This document shows, in pieces, positions 18,014 to 26,311 of a stretch of DNA of 57,328 nucleotides. Made by a program: the position numbers and the translations under genes. Origin of the DNA: Kiritimatiellia bacterium (GTDB lineage: Bacteria; Verrucomicrobiota; Kiritimatiellia; RFP12; UBA3636). Under the pieces are notes generated by a model. That model was not told the DNA's origin. It searched no databases and saw only the letters and a list, made by a program, of their open reading frames with translations. Positions within the stretch are counted from its first letter, which is position 1. The number at the start of each line of letters is the position of its first letter. The stretch spans positions 1 through 57,328 of the forward strand of contig JAGCJJ010000092.1 of NCBI GenBank assembly GCA_017648065.1, written 5' to 3'.

Positions 18014-18820
18014 ATGTCAGACTCTGCCACAGTTTCAATTCCAGCAACACCAATAATTAGTGTTAAAGAAGCAAGTGTAATTTTCTCCGAAGGAAAATCC
18101 AAAGTGAAGCTTGCAGTTAACACGGTTTCATTTAATGTTGAAGCAAAAAAGATTCTTGGAATTGTCGGCACCAGTGGCTGTGGCAAAACTACACTTGCAA
18201 GAGCAATCGCGGGCATACAACCTCTAAGCTCAGGAGATATTTTATTTGATGGAAATTCTATTCGCAACATGTCGCGAACAGAGCGAATACAATATAGCCG
18301 AAAAGTCCAGCTCGTTTTTCAAGACACACTTGGAGCATTAAATCCACGCATGACAATTTGCGATGCACTTGACGAAGTACTTAAAGTACATAGAAAAGCA
18401 GAAATGCCATCCAAGGAGAAACGCCTGGCTGAAATTAAATTACTTCTCGACAAAGTTGAGCTGCCGGAATCAGTATTAAATTGTTATCCTCATGAAATTA
18501 GTGGAGGACAGCGCCAGCGTATTGGCATTGCTCGAGCATTAGCAGTAAAACCACAAGTTCTCATTGCTGATGAACCTATATCTGCACTTGATGTTTCTGT
18601 ACAAGCACAAATCATCAAAATGTTAGCACATTTAATAGCAGAAGAAAAAATGACAATGCTTTTTATCGCGCATGATCTTGCTGCTGTTCGCTGTCTATGT
18701 GATAACATCATTGTTATGAATGCAGGAAAAATTGAAGAAATGGGTTCTTGCAACGAAGTATACACTTCACCAAAAAGCAAGTTCACACGCGAGCTCCTCG
18801 CAGCAATCCCTTCAATATAA
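18014..18820 (+). CDS. Peptide/oligosaccharide ABC transporter ATPase (DppF/OppF-like)
   Basis: A 268-residue ATPase of the nickel/peptide (family 5) importer type. Walker A is GTSGCGKTT, Q-loop is LVFQDTLGALNPRMT, signature ISGGQRQR, Walker B VLIADEPISALD and the switch histidine is in FIAHDLAAV. The short C-terminus ends soon after SPKSKFTRELLAAIPS and has no Cys-rich oligo_HPY tail. It is the last gene of the murD run, 12 bp after the MBL-fold gene. No permease or binding protein is adjacent. An OppD-like partner lies at 47101 and a family-5 binding protein at 26312. Confidence 0.85.
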   Translation: MSDSATVSIPATPIISVKEASVIFSEGKSKVKLAVNTVSFNVEAKKILGIVGTSGCGKTTLARAIAGIQPLSSGDILFDGNSIRNMSRTERIQYSRKVQLVFQDTLGALNPRMTICDALDEVLKVHRKAEMPSKEKRLAEIKLLLDKVELPESVLNCYPHEISGGQRQRIGIARALAVKPQVLIADEPISALDVSVQAQIIKMLAHLIAEEKMTMLFIAHDLAAVRCLCDNIIVMNAGKIEEMGSCNEVYTSPKSKFTRELLAAIPSI

Positions 18821-18852
18821 GCAAATCTCTCAACGCCAGCCGTATTGTTTTC

Positions 18853-19149
18853 CTAGACGAAATGGCAAAAAAGTGAATAGGGAAATTTGCAACGAGAAAT
18901 AGGTCTACCATAATAAAACAATCTCTTTCCTCTTTCTTCTTTGTAACTAGATAAATCGTAATCAAATGATTTTGTATATGCAAAATATCTATTTAAATTC
19001 TGAACGATATTTGTATGGAGAACAACGTCCAATGAAGTGTTTTCAAAAGACACAGAAAATAATTCATTGATAATTTTTATTGTTTGCAAATATATATGAT
19101 TTAATAAACATACAATAGCCACAAATATATAAAACAAATTACTTTTCAT
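18853..19149 (-). CDS. Possible small exported or membrane-anchored protein
   Basis: A 98-codon frame in an otherwise empty region. The start has a hydrophobic signal-like stretch (MKSNLFYIFVAIVCLLNHIYL), preceded by AAGGG 7 nt before the ATG; the rest is hydrophilic with aromatic residues and three Cys/Phe-rich residues at the end. I recognise no family. Base composition resembles neighbouring coding sequence more than the AT-rich spacers, but the frame may still be chance. It ends convergently 33 bp from the OppF-like gene. Confidence 0.35.
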   Translation of the reverse strand: MKSNLFYIFVAIVCLLNHIYLQTIKIINELFSVSFENTSLDVVLHTNIVQNLNRYFAYTKSFDYDLSSYKEERGKRLFYYGRPISRCKFPYSLFCHFV

Positions 19150-19300
19150 TATTATACCCTTATATCATTAGCCTGTGCTACAATAAATATCTTCTTATAT
19201 GCTATTGGCATAAGAGACAAAAATCCGAGTTGTGTAACATCTTGAAACAAATTTTTGTATTTGTCAAAGGTTATGGCTAAATCTGCGATTGCAAGAAACA

Positions 19301-19330
19301 AAAAAAGGCGGTCCGAAGACCGCCTCTTTT
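19301..19330 (-). terminator. Intrinsic terminator of ppdK
   Basis: Perfect stem GGCGGTC (19307-19313)/GACCGCC (19318-19324) with a CGAA loop (TTCG on the minus strand), flanked by A7 on the left, giving a U tract on the minus strand; a T-rich stretch on the right may let it work on both strands. Confidence 0.88.
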
Positions 19331-19334
19331 GTTG

Positions 19335-21980
19335 TTACTTGCTCTTGATTGCAGCTTGTGCAGCAGCCAAGCGTGCGATAGGCACACGGAATGGGCTGCA
19401 AGATACATAATCCAAGCCAATCTTGTGGCAGAACTCTACGGAAGAAGGATCACCACCATGCTCACCACAAATACCTGTGTGGATTGTTGGGCGAGCAGCC
19501 TTACCTAGCTTGCAAGCCATATCCATTAGCTTACCAACACCAACCTGGTCAAGCTTTGCAAATGGATCGTTCTCGTAAATCTTAGTGTCATAGTATGCAC
19601 CAAGGAACTTACCAGCATCATCGCGGCTGAAACCGAATGTCATCTGTGTTAGGTCATTTGTACCAAAGCAGAAGAACTCAGCTTCCTTAGCAATATCATC
19701 AGCTGTCAGAGCTGCACGTGGAATTTCAATCATTGTACCAACCTCATACTTGAGCTCAGCACCTGCTTGACGAATCTCCTCATCTGCTACTGCAGTTACG
19801 ATATCCTTAACAAACTTGAATTCCTTCAAATCACCTGTTAGAGGAATCATGATTTCTGGCTTAACATTCCACTCTGGATGTAGCTTCTGAACCTTGATAG
19901 CAGCACGAATAACTGCCTTTGTCTGCATCTTAGCAATTTCTGGGAATGTAACTGTCAAACGGCAACCACGATGACCCATCATTGGGTTGAACTCATGCAA
20001 GCTTGCTATGATTTCCTTAATTCTGGATACTGGCTTATTCTGAGCCTTAGCTAGAGTCTCAATATCAGCCTCCTCTGTAGGAACGAATTCGTGTAGAGGT
20101 GGATCTAGGAAGCGGATTGTTACAGGAGCACCCTCAAGAGCTAAATATAGCTGCTCAAAGTCATCCTGCTGATATGGAAGAATCTTACCTAGAGCAATCT
20201 CGCGCTCCTCAAGAGTATCTGCACAAATCATCTCGCGGAATGCAGCAATTCTCTCTGGCTCAAAGAACATGTGCTCTGTACGGCATAGACCAATACCCTC
20301 TGCACCTAGCTCACGTGCCTTCTTAGCATCGCGTGGAGTATCAGCATTTGTGCGCACCTTTAGTCTGCGGAACTTGTCAGCCCATGCCATGATGCGGCCA
20401 AACTCACCACCAATTGTTGCATCAACTGTTGGGATGATACCATCATAGATGCAGCCTGTTGCACCATCAATAGAAATCCAATCGCCTTCGCGATATAGCT
20501 TACCAGCAAGCTTAAATTCCTTGTTATCCTCATCCATTACGATTTCTGAGCAGCCAGATACGCAACATGTACCCATACCACGAGCAACAACAGCTGCGTG
20601 AGATGTCATACCACCACGAACTGTCAAGATACCCTGAGCAGCCTTCATGCCCTCAATATCCTCTGGAGATGTCTCAAGGCGAACTAGAACAACCTTCTCG
20701 CCCTTTGCCTTCCAAGCCTTAGCATCCTCTGCTGTAAATACTGCGCGACCACAAGCAGCACCTGGAGATGCAGCTAGAGCGCGTGCGATTGGCTCTGCAT
20801 GCTTTAGAGCTGTTGCATCAAACTGTGGGTGAAGCAATGTATCAAGATTTCTTGGATCAATCATCATTACTGCTTCTTCCTCTGTGCGTACGCCCTCGTC
20901 TACAAGATCGCAAGCAATCTTAAGAGCTGCGCGTGCTGTACGCTTACCATTACGTGTCTGAAGCATGTAAAGGTGCTTGTTCTCAATTGTGAACTCCATA
21001 TCCTGCATATCGCGGTAGTGAGCTTCAAGTGTCTTACATACATCGCAGAACTGAGCATAAACCTCGGGCATTACCTCTTCCATCTTTGCGATAGGCATTG
21101 GGGTGCGAACACCTGCTACAACGTCCTCGCCCTGAGCATTCATCAAGAACTCACCCATTAGCTTCTTCTCGCCTGTTGCAGGGTCACGAGTAAATGCAAC
21201 ACCAGTACCAGACTCGTCATTTAGGTTACCAAATGCCATCATCTGTACATTAACTGCTGTACCCCAGCTATATGGGATATCATTGTCACGGCGATATACG
21301 TTAGCACGTGGGTTATCCCATGAACGGAACACAGCCTTGATTGCCTCAAATAGCTGTACTTTAGGGTCAGATGGGAAATCCTCACCAATCTTTGACTTAT
21401 ACTCAGCCTTAAACTGAGTTGCTAGTTCCTTAAGATCGTCTGCAGTTAGGTCAACATCGCTTGTGATGCCCTTGCGCTCTTTCATCTGGTCAATAAGCTT
21501 CTCGAAATACTTCTTACCTACCTCCATAACAACGTCAGAGAACATCTGGATGAAGCGGCGATAGCAGTCATAAGCCCAGCGTGGGTTACCTGATTTCTTT
21601 GCTAGCACCTCAACTACTGTCTCATTTAGACCTAGGTTAAGAATTGTATCCATCATACCAGGCATAGAAGCACGAGCACCAGAACGAACAGAAACTAGCA
21701 ATGGATTTTCTGCATCACCGAATTTCTTACCAGCAGAAGCCTCTAGCTTAGCGATGTTTTCCATAATCTGAGTCTGGATATCCTCGCCAATCTGTTTTCC
21801 ATCATCGTAATAGCGAGTACAAGCCTCTGTTGAGATTGTAAAGCCTTGTGGTACTGGGAGTCCAATTAGATTCATTTCAGCTAGGTTAGCGCCCTTACCG
21901 CCAAGCAAGTTACGCATTTCTGCATTACCCTCTGTTTGACCTGCTCCGAAGAAGTAAACAAACTTTGATTTATCTGACAT
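19335..21980 (-). CDS. ppdK: Pyruvate, phosphate dikinase
   Basis: Interconverts PEP + AMP + PPi with pyruvate + ATP + Pi. The 881-residue length fits. N-terminal nucleotide-binding domain: FFGAGQTEGN, LGGKGANLAEM, SVRSGARASMPGMMDT; central swivelling domain: GGMTSHAAVVARGMGTCCV with the phosphorylated histidine; C-terminal PEP domain: GLCRTEHMFF, LDPPLHEF, MGHRGCRL, GTNDLTQMTFG and the catalytic Cys in HTGICGEHGG. In anaerobes it often replaces pyruvate kinase to gain ATP from PPi. Monocistronic, with its own strong promoter, a 120-nt leader and terminator. Heavy use of CTA Leu codons suggests high expression. No PPDK regulatory protein is seen nearby. Confidence 0.97.
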   Translation of the reverse strand: MSDKSKFVYFFGAGQTEGNAEMRNLLGGKGANLAEMNLIGLPVPQGFTISTEACTRYYDDGKQIGEDIQTQIMENIAKLEASAGKKFGDAENPLLVSVRSGARASMPGMMDTILNLGLNETVVEVLAKKSGNPRWAYDCYRRFIQMFSDVVMEVGKKYFEKLIDQMKERKGITSDVDLTADDLKELATQFKAEYKSKIGEDFPSDPKVQLFEAIKAVFRSWDNPRANVYRRDNDIPYSWGTAVNVQMMAFGNLNDESGTGVAFTRDPATGEKKLMGEFLMNAQGEDVVAGVRTPMPIAKMEEVMPEVYAQFCDVCKTLEAHYRDMQDMEFTIENKHLYMLQTRNGKRTARAALKIACDLVDEGVRTEEEAVMMIDPRNLDTLLHPQFDATALKHAEPIARALAASPGAACGRAVFTAEDAKAWKAKGEKVVLVRLETSPEDIEGMKAAQGILTVRGGMTSHAAVVARGMGTCCVSGCSEIVMDEDNKEFKLAGKLYREGDWISIDGATGCIYDGIIPTVDATIGGEFGRIMAWADKFRRLKVRTNADTPRDAKKARELGAEGIGLCRTEHMFFEPERIAAFREMICADTLEEREIALGKILPYQQDDFEQLYLALEGAPVTIRFLDPPLHEFVPTEEADIETLAKAQNKPVSRIKEIIASLHEFNPMMGHRGCRLTVTFPEIAKMQTKAVIRAAIKVQKLHPEWNVKPEIMIPLTGDLKEFKFVKDIVTAVADEEIRQAGAELKYEVGTMIEIPRAALTADDIAKEAEFFCFGTNDLTQMTFGFSRDDAGKFLGAYYDTKIYENDPFAKLDQVGVGKLMDMACKLGKAARPTIHTGICGEHGGDPSSVEFCHKIGLDYVSCSPFRVPIARLAAAQAAIKSK

Positions 21981-22019
21981 TTTTATTCCTATTCTTAGGT
22001 GTTACAACAATACAATAAC

Positions 22020-22053
22020 CATGCAAACGATGCCCTATTGCTCCCTTTGCACG
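22020..22053 (-). promoter_or_regulatory. Hairpin in the ppdK 5' leader
   Basis: In the predicted leader, CGTGCAAA (22053-22046) can pair with TTTGCATG (22027-22020), one G-T pair, enclosing a purine-rich loop. It ends about 40 nt before the ppdK ATG. No known riboswitch fold is recognised. Confidence 0.35.
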
Positions 22054-22111
22054 ATTATTTTTTTATAACCTATTATTATATTAAAAATTTATTTCTTTAA
22101 TGATGGGACAA

Positions 22112-22140
22112 ATTCTAATATAGATTAGCAACATAGTCAA
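22112..22140 (-). promoter_or_regulatory. Predicted sigma70-type promoter of ppdK
   Basis: Minus strand TTGACT (22140-22135), 17-bp spacer, TAGAAT (22117-22112). This predicts a leader of about 125 nt before the ATG, which has AGGA 6 nt upstream. Confidence 0.75.
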
Positions 22141-22291
22141 CCATTAATTTTGTTAGAATACACGCTAGAACTTATCTGAGCTTTCACACATAATCTTGTA
22201 TTGTGCAAGCGACGAATAAGAGTACACCAACTTATAGCTATTTGTACTTGTTTGGACAATTAGTAAGCCAAATTGTTTTTAGAAAAACATA

Positions 22292-22329
22292 GAGGATTCT
22301 CCATACCTTCTACAAGCACGAGAATCCTC
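22292..22329 (-). terminator. Intrinsic terminator of the 1252-residue secreted protein gene
   Basis: Perfect 10-bp stem GAGGATTCTC (22292-22301)/GAGAATCCTC (22320-22329) with an 18-nt loop; on the minus strand it is followed by TATGTTTTTCT, a usable U tract, 24 bp after the stop codon. Confidence 0.75.
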
Positions 22330-22352
22330 ATCACACTAAGCAATATATAATG

Positions 22353-25300
22353 TTATCGTACAATAATTATTAGTGCACTGCCAAGTACATCAATAACACC
22401 TGATGCAGCTTCACTTGAGTCAACAACAACACTATGCCCAGCATCATTGAGCTCTTTTGCCGTATATTGGCCAGCTCCAAGCTTAACCCCATCAAGCTCC
22501 ATAGAGCGAACCTTTAAGGTTCTTCCAGCTATGTCTAATGTACATTTTTTTGCCACATCTACATTCTCTAACTGCACATCCGCAACAATGATAACACGCC
22601 CCGCCTCTGAGATAGACAATGACGCAGCCTTTAGGCTTTCATCATTATTATACTTTGTTGATGGAATTGCTGTTTTAGCTGGTGTCGATGTTAGATTATT
22701 ATTGCGAACAAAAATTGTACCTGAGCCTTCTTTATCAGAGCCAGACTGAAGGTATACAGTTCCAGCAGATGCCAATGAATTTGTTTGTGCTCCTGTCGCA
22801 GCCTTAGAACCACCATAAGCCTTTATTGCTGCAGAAGTCAACCAATGCTCAGAAAATTCTGCATCCTCATCTGTTAGACGGACAGAAACACGCCCACCAC
22901 CTGTACAAGTTTTTATATTTCTTTCAGCAAGCCCTGATACAGATGTAACGCTTGACAAATTAGCACCACAATAAGAACCTATAACAGAAATACTACCTTC
23001 GCCTTGTAAGCTACCTGCCGTTATATTTATTGAGCCACCCGATCCAACTCCCTCATAAGAATTAGGGCTTCCATCTCCAGTTGATACTGCCGTACCATCC
23101 AATGTTAAGCATCCCTCAACAACTAACTTTACTACACCACCTCCAACAAACTGTGATGCAGTATCGTTATGTGCTCCAGGAACACCTGGTAGCAATGGAC
23201 TCAAAATTGAGCCATAAACAGAATTTGTTTGAATTGTCAACTGACCACCATGGCTATAAAAACCATTAAAACGAACATGATCTGTATTATCTGTTAAACC
23301 ACTATAATTTGCAAAAAGAGAACTATCTGCTCCAACAAGCATATTACCCTTTACAATTACATCACAAATACGTGGTTCAGCAACTGTTGATAATAAGCGC
23401 AAGCTACCTATAGCGGCACCATTTGTTACAGTAACATTACCCGTGAATGTATAAGGTTTAATTGCTTGGAAAAGCCATTTATTTTGAATAACTACATTTT
23501 CTTCATCAGAAGCAACAATACTTCCTCCATTATAGAGAATACCTGAGGTTGTTCCAGAACCACGAACAGAAGCAAATCCATTTGGCAATGTTAGCGTTGT
23601 TCCTTCTGGTATTCCCAAAATGCCATAGCCTGAAAATACTATTTCATCAAAGATCCAATTCTCTCCTGACGGAATTAGGGTTGTTCCACAAGGTGTTGGG
23701 AAATAGTGTGTATATACAGTCTTACGAGCAATATTCTTTACATACAATGAGCCATATCTTTGATTAGCTGTTTTAATCAAAATAGTTCCAGCACCTGAGC
23801 CGCCATTAGATGTTGCATCAGTTCCATTCGCTGTTATATTTGCTATTGGCAACCCTAACTCAGTAGCAGAAGTTAAAGAGATTGCAATACGACCTCCTGA
23901 ACCTGGCTTAGATGTGTGTGCTGTTTCTAATGCTGAAGCATTTATTTTTCCAGAACCTGTAACAGCAGCTGCTTCAATGTAGATAGAGCCACCCGCTCCA
24001 TGCGATTCTTTTAGCCATCCATTTGTTGTATTTTCACCAGTATCTGCTCGAACAATTCCATTTATCTCCACAGAGCCTTCCACATCTAAAAATATAGCCC
24101 CACCTCCAGCTGTGGTTTCATTACCAGCACCTAGAGAAATTGGCTTATATACATTTCCATAAACCTTTGAAACGCTTCCATAGCCACCACCATGAACTCC
24201 TGCTGAGCCTCCAGATGGGTATGAATTTTTCTGATATCCCTTTCTGCGGGCATCTAGCTTTGCAGCACTGCCCAATGAGAAGCTACCACCTACAGCAACA
24301 GAAAGGCGATACATTTCCGTATTAGTATTTTCATTGTGAGTCCAAGTTCCACCCTCAATAGAGACATCACCTGTTATATTGAAAGTTTCAAAGCCTTGCC
24401 CTGGATATGTTGTCATAAAAGTAACTATTCCGTTGTATCCACTTTTTTGCTCCCAGCCAGCAACTGTTTGTGGTGCTGCACTATCCCACTTACAGCTACT
24501 TGCTGTAAAATCAGGATCAAAAACAATTCTTTCTGAAGATGTTGGAACAACACCTTTTGACCAGTTTGATGCAGTGGATGCTAAATATGCACCATCTGTA
24601 GCAGTGACACCAATCCAGTAATTATAACCCATAGGCGTTGTAAAGTTTTTTACAATAACCTCTATTGCAGAATTATTAACAAAATAATTTCCCGAATCAA
24701 GTGAAACTGTCAAAGCTGTATCATTTTCATTTTCTGCTTCAACAATAGGTGAAACAAAAATAGTTACAGATGCTTCTCCAGCAGGGATAACAACAACTCC
24801 AGAATCATCTAAATAATTCACATCAGCTCGTGCTGTTCCATCCGCAAATGAATAATTTACCGTTAATGGGAAAGGATCTGCATTAGCACGAGAAACTGTT
24901 ATCATACCTTTTTCAAGTAGAGCTTCTGCGGCATCTTGCGTTTTAACAATAGAAAGAGCTCCACCATAAATTGTTCCCAATGAAACTTCAATATACTCAC
25001 CTAATGAATTTTCTGCATAGAGCGATACTCTATAGGTTTTATTATCCATTGGAGTAGTAAAGCTTGCAGAAACATTGCTATCCTTAGAGCAAGCACCGAT
25101 GGAATTTGTTACCGCTATTGTTCCATCATAGAGAATACATGATAGATTAGCATCAGCATTCGACAAAAATCCTTCTACAGTATATTCCTCCTCAGCAAAG
25201 GTTAGTGCTACATCTGAAAGCACAGGTTCAGTTCTTGCCTTATGGTGATATGCCTCTGCTTCATTTGTTGTAATAACAAATTCATCAAAGGAAACCCACT

Positions 25301-26111
25301 TATTATAAGTGCAATATTGACCAATCATTTGCAAATAACTAAGCGGTGTTGTTCCACTAACCAAACTTACATTTTCATAAACTGTTGTCCAGTCAAAGTA
25401 AATATCGTAGGAATCAACAGGAGCAGCATAAAAGGATAAAGTATCGGAGCCATTTTCACCAATATCTATTTTTGCAATCAGAACACAATTTAAAGTTTTA
25501 CTTGTGTCAATTTCAAACATATTTGTTGGTGTAGAGATTGCCCCAGTTGTGGGATCTCTAAAATATGCAGAAACATAAAATTTTCCACCATTATTTCGTA
25601 CACCCATATATAAACCATTTGCAATATTACCATTATCACTCACAGGGGAAGTAATTGCTTCAGTGCCTAGACCTGCCAACCAATAATTATTATTGCCTAA
25701 AAATTGTGTTGTAAGCAAATTTTTGTCAACTTGCATTAAAAAGCGAAAATATACAGAGCCAGAGCTTGGCCATTCTAGATCAAGTTTGCGCTGCTGTGCA
25801 CGATTCTTTCGTGCACTTGTTCCTACAGCTCCATTTACCATTACTGCACGCAAATCCTCTGTACCTGTAATTGAATCAACACCAGCCCAAGAACTAAGCA
25901 ATTCCAAACTTGGCTCCTGTGCAATAAATACACCAGTTCCAGAATTCCATCCAGCAGTTGTATCTAATCCTATTGATTTAACAGCTCCTTTTTTGTTATT
26001 AATGGATTTATTTAAATCGTAATCACTGGAGCTAAAACCCTCATACATTAGAATCTCGCCAGACAATATGCTAGATATCGATAAAACAAACAATAAAAAT
26101 ATTTTTTTCAT
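22353..26111 (-). CDS. Giant secreted protein: LamG-like, Calx-beta and glycine-rich beta-helix regions
   Basis: A 1252-residue exported protein. Signal peptide about 1-18. Residues about 20-290 resemble a concanavalin/LamG-type sandwich. Residues about 385-490 are a Calx-beta domain (VNYSFADGTARADVNYL, VTIFVSPIVEAENEND). Residues about 490-1150 are glycine-rich, with repeated GGGAIFLDVEGSVEI / GAGGSIYIEA / GSGGSINITAGS segments like a right-handed beta helix. The C-terminal 90 residues (LKVRSMELDGVKLGAGQYTAKEL) resemble the end module of other large PVC surface proteins. There is no outer-membrane beta-barrel, no LPXTG and no clear PEP-CTERM, so how it is held at the surface is unknown. It has its own promoter and terminator. 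Adhesion or glycan binding is a guess. Confidence 0.75.
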   Translation of the reverse strand: MKKIFLLFVLSISSILSGEILMYEGFSSSDYDLNKSINNKKGAVKSIGLDTTAGWNSGTGVFIAQEPSLELLSSWAGVDSITGTEDLRAVMVNGAVGTSARKNRAQQRKLDLEWPSSGSVYFRFLMQVDKNLLTTQFLGNNNYWLAGLGTEAITSPVSDNGNIANGLYMGVRNNGGKFYVSAYFRDPTTGAISTPTNMFEIDTSKTLNCVLIAKIDIGENGSDTLSFYAAPVDSYDIYFDWTTVYENVSLVSGTTPLSYLQMIGQYCTYNKWVSFDEFVITTNEAEAYHHKARTEPVLSDVALTFAEEEYTVEGFLSNADANLSCILYDGTIAVTNSIGACSKDSNVSASFTTPMDNKTYRVSLYAENSLGEYIEVSLGTIYGGALSIVKTQDAAEALLEKGMITVSRANADPFPLTVNYSFADGTARADVNYLDDSGVVVIPAGEASVTIFVSPIVEAENENDTALTVSLDSGNYFVNNSAIEVIVKNFTTPMGYNYWIGVTATDGAYLASTASNWSKGVVPTSSERIVFDPDFTASSCKWDSAAPQTVAGWEQKSGYNGIVTFMTTYPGQGFETFNITGDVSIEGGTWTHNENTNTEMYRLSVAVGGSFSLGSAAKLDARRKGYQKNSYPSGGSAGVHGGGYGSVSKVYGNVYKPISLGAGNETTAGGGAIFLDVEGSVEINGIVRADTGENTTNGWLKESHGAGGSIYIEAAAVTGSGKINASALETAHTSKPGSGGRIAISLTSATELGLPIANITANGTDATSNGGSGAGTILIKTANQRYGSLYVKNIARKTVYTHYFPTPCGTTLIPSGENWIFDEIVFSGYGILGIPEGTTLTLPNGFASVRGSGTTSGILYNGGSIVASDEENVVIQNKWLFQAIKPYTFTGNVTVTNGAAIGSLRLLSTVAEPRICDVIVKGNMLVGADSSLFANYSGLTDNTDHVRFNGFYSHGGQLTIQTNSVYGSILSPLLPGVPGAHNDTASQFVGGGVVKLVVEGCLTLDGTAVSTGDGSPNSYEGVGSGGSINITAGSLQGEGSISVIGSYCGANLSSVTSVSGLAERNIKTCTGGGRVSVRLTDEDAEFSEHWLTSAAIKAYGGSKAATGAQTNSLASAGTVYLQSGSDKEGSGTIFVRNNNLTSTPAKTAIPSTKYNNDESLKAASLSISEAGRVIIVADVQLENVDVAKKCTLDIAGRTLKVRSMELDGVKLGAGQYTAKELNDAGHSVVVDSSEAASGVIDVLGSALIIIVR

Positions 26112-26137
26112 ACCATTGTTCCCTAACTTGTATTTTA

Positions 26138-26166
26138 ATTTTACATCAAAAACAAGAACCAGTCAA
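26138..26166 (-). promoter_or_regulatory. Predicted sigma70-type promoter of the 1252-residue protein gene
   Basis: Minus strand TTGACT (26166-26161), 17-bp spacer, TAAAAT (26143-26138). The short leader contains AAGTTAGGG (26129-26121), a 9-mer also present in the leader of the other large secreted protein. The rest of the 200-bp spacer shows no clear terminator for the upstream binding-protein gene. Confidence 0.72.
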
Positions 26167-26311
26167 TACACAACTAGAATGAAAATTTGCACAAAATGAG
26201 TATTAGGGAATTAGGTCAAGAAACCGCCTGTTCAAAAAATAATGTAGGACGCTAGACATAAGACATAGGGCATCCGATGATAAGCAGCCATTAGAGGGAA
26301 AAAGGTATGCT

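Larger units (their letters stand above)
18821..19334. other. Spacer between OppF-like gene and ppdK
   Basis: About 514 bp between convergent transcription units. It holds the doubtful small gene at 18853-19149, a short dyad TATGC/GCATA (19198-19212) and the ppdK terminator at 19301-19330. I see no tRNA, no known ncRNA and no clear terminator for the rightward operon. Confidence 0.5.
21981..22352. other. Spacer upstream of ppdK
   Basis: 372 bp holding the ppdK promoter (22112-22140), its leader hairpin, and the terminator of the large secreted protein gene (22292-22329). The part 22141-22290 shows nothing I can name. Confidence 0.55.
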
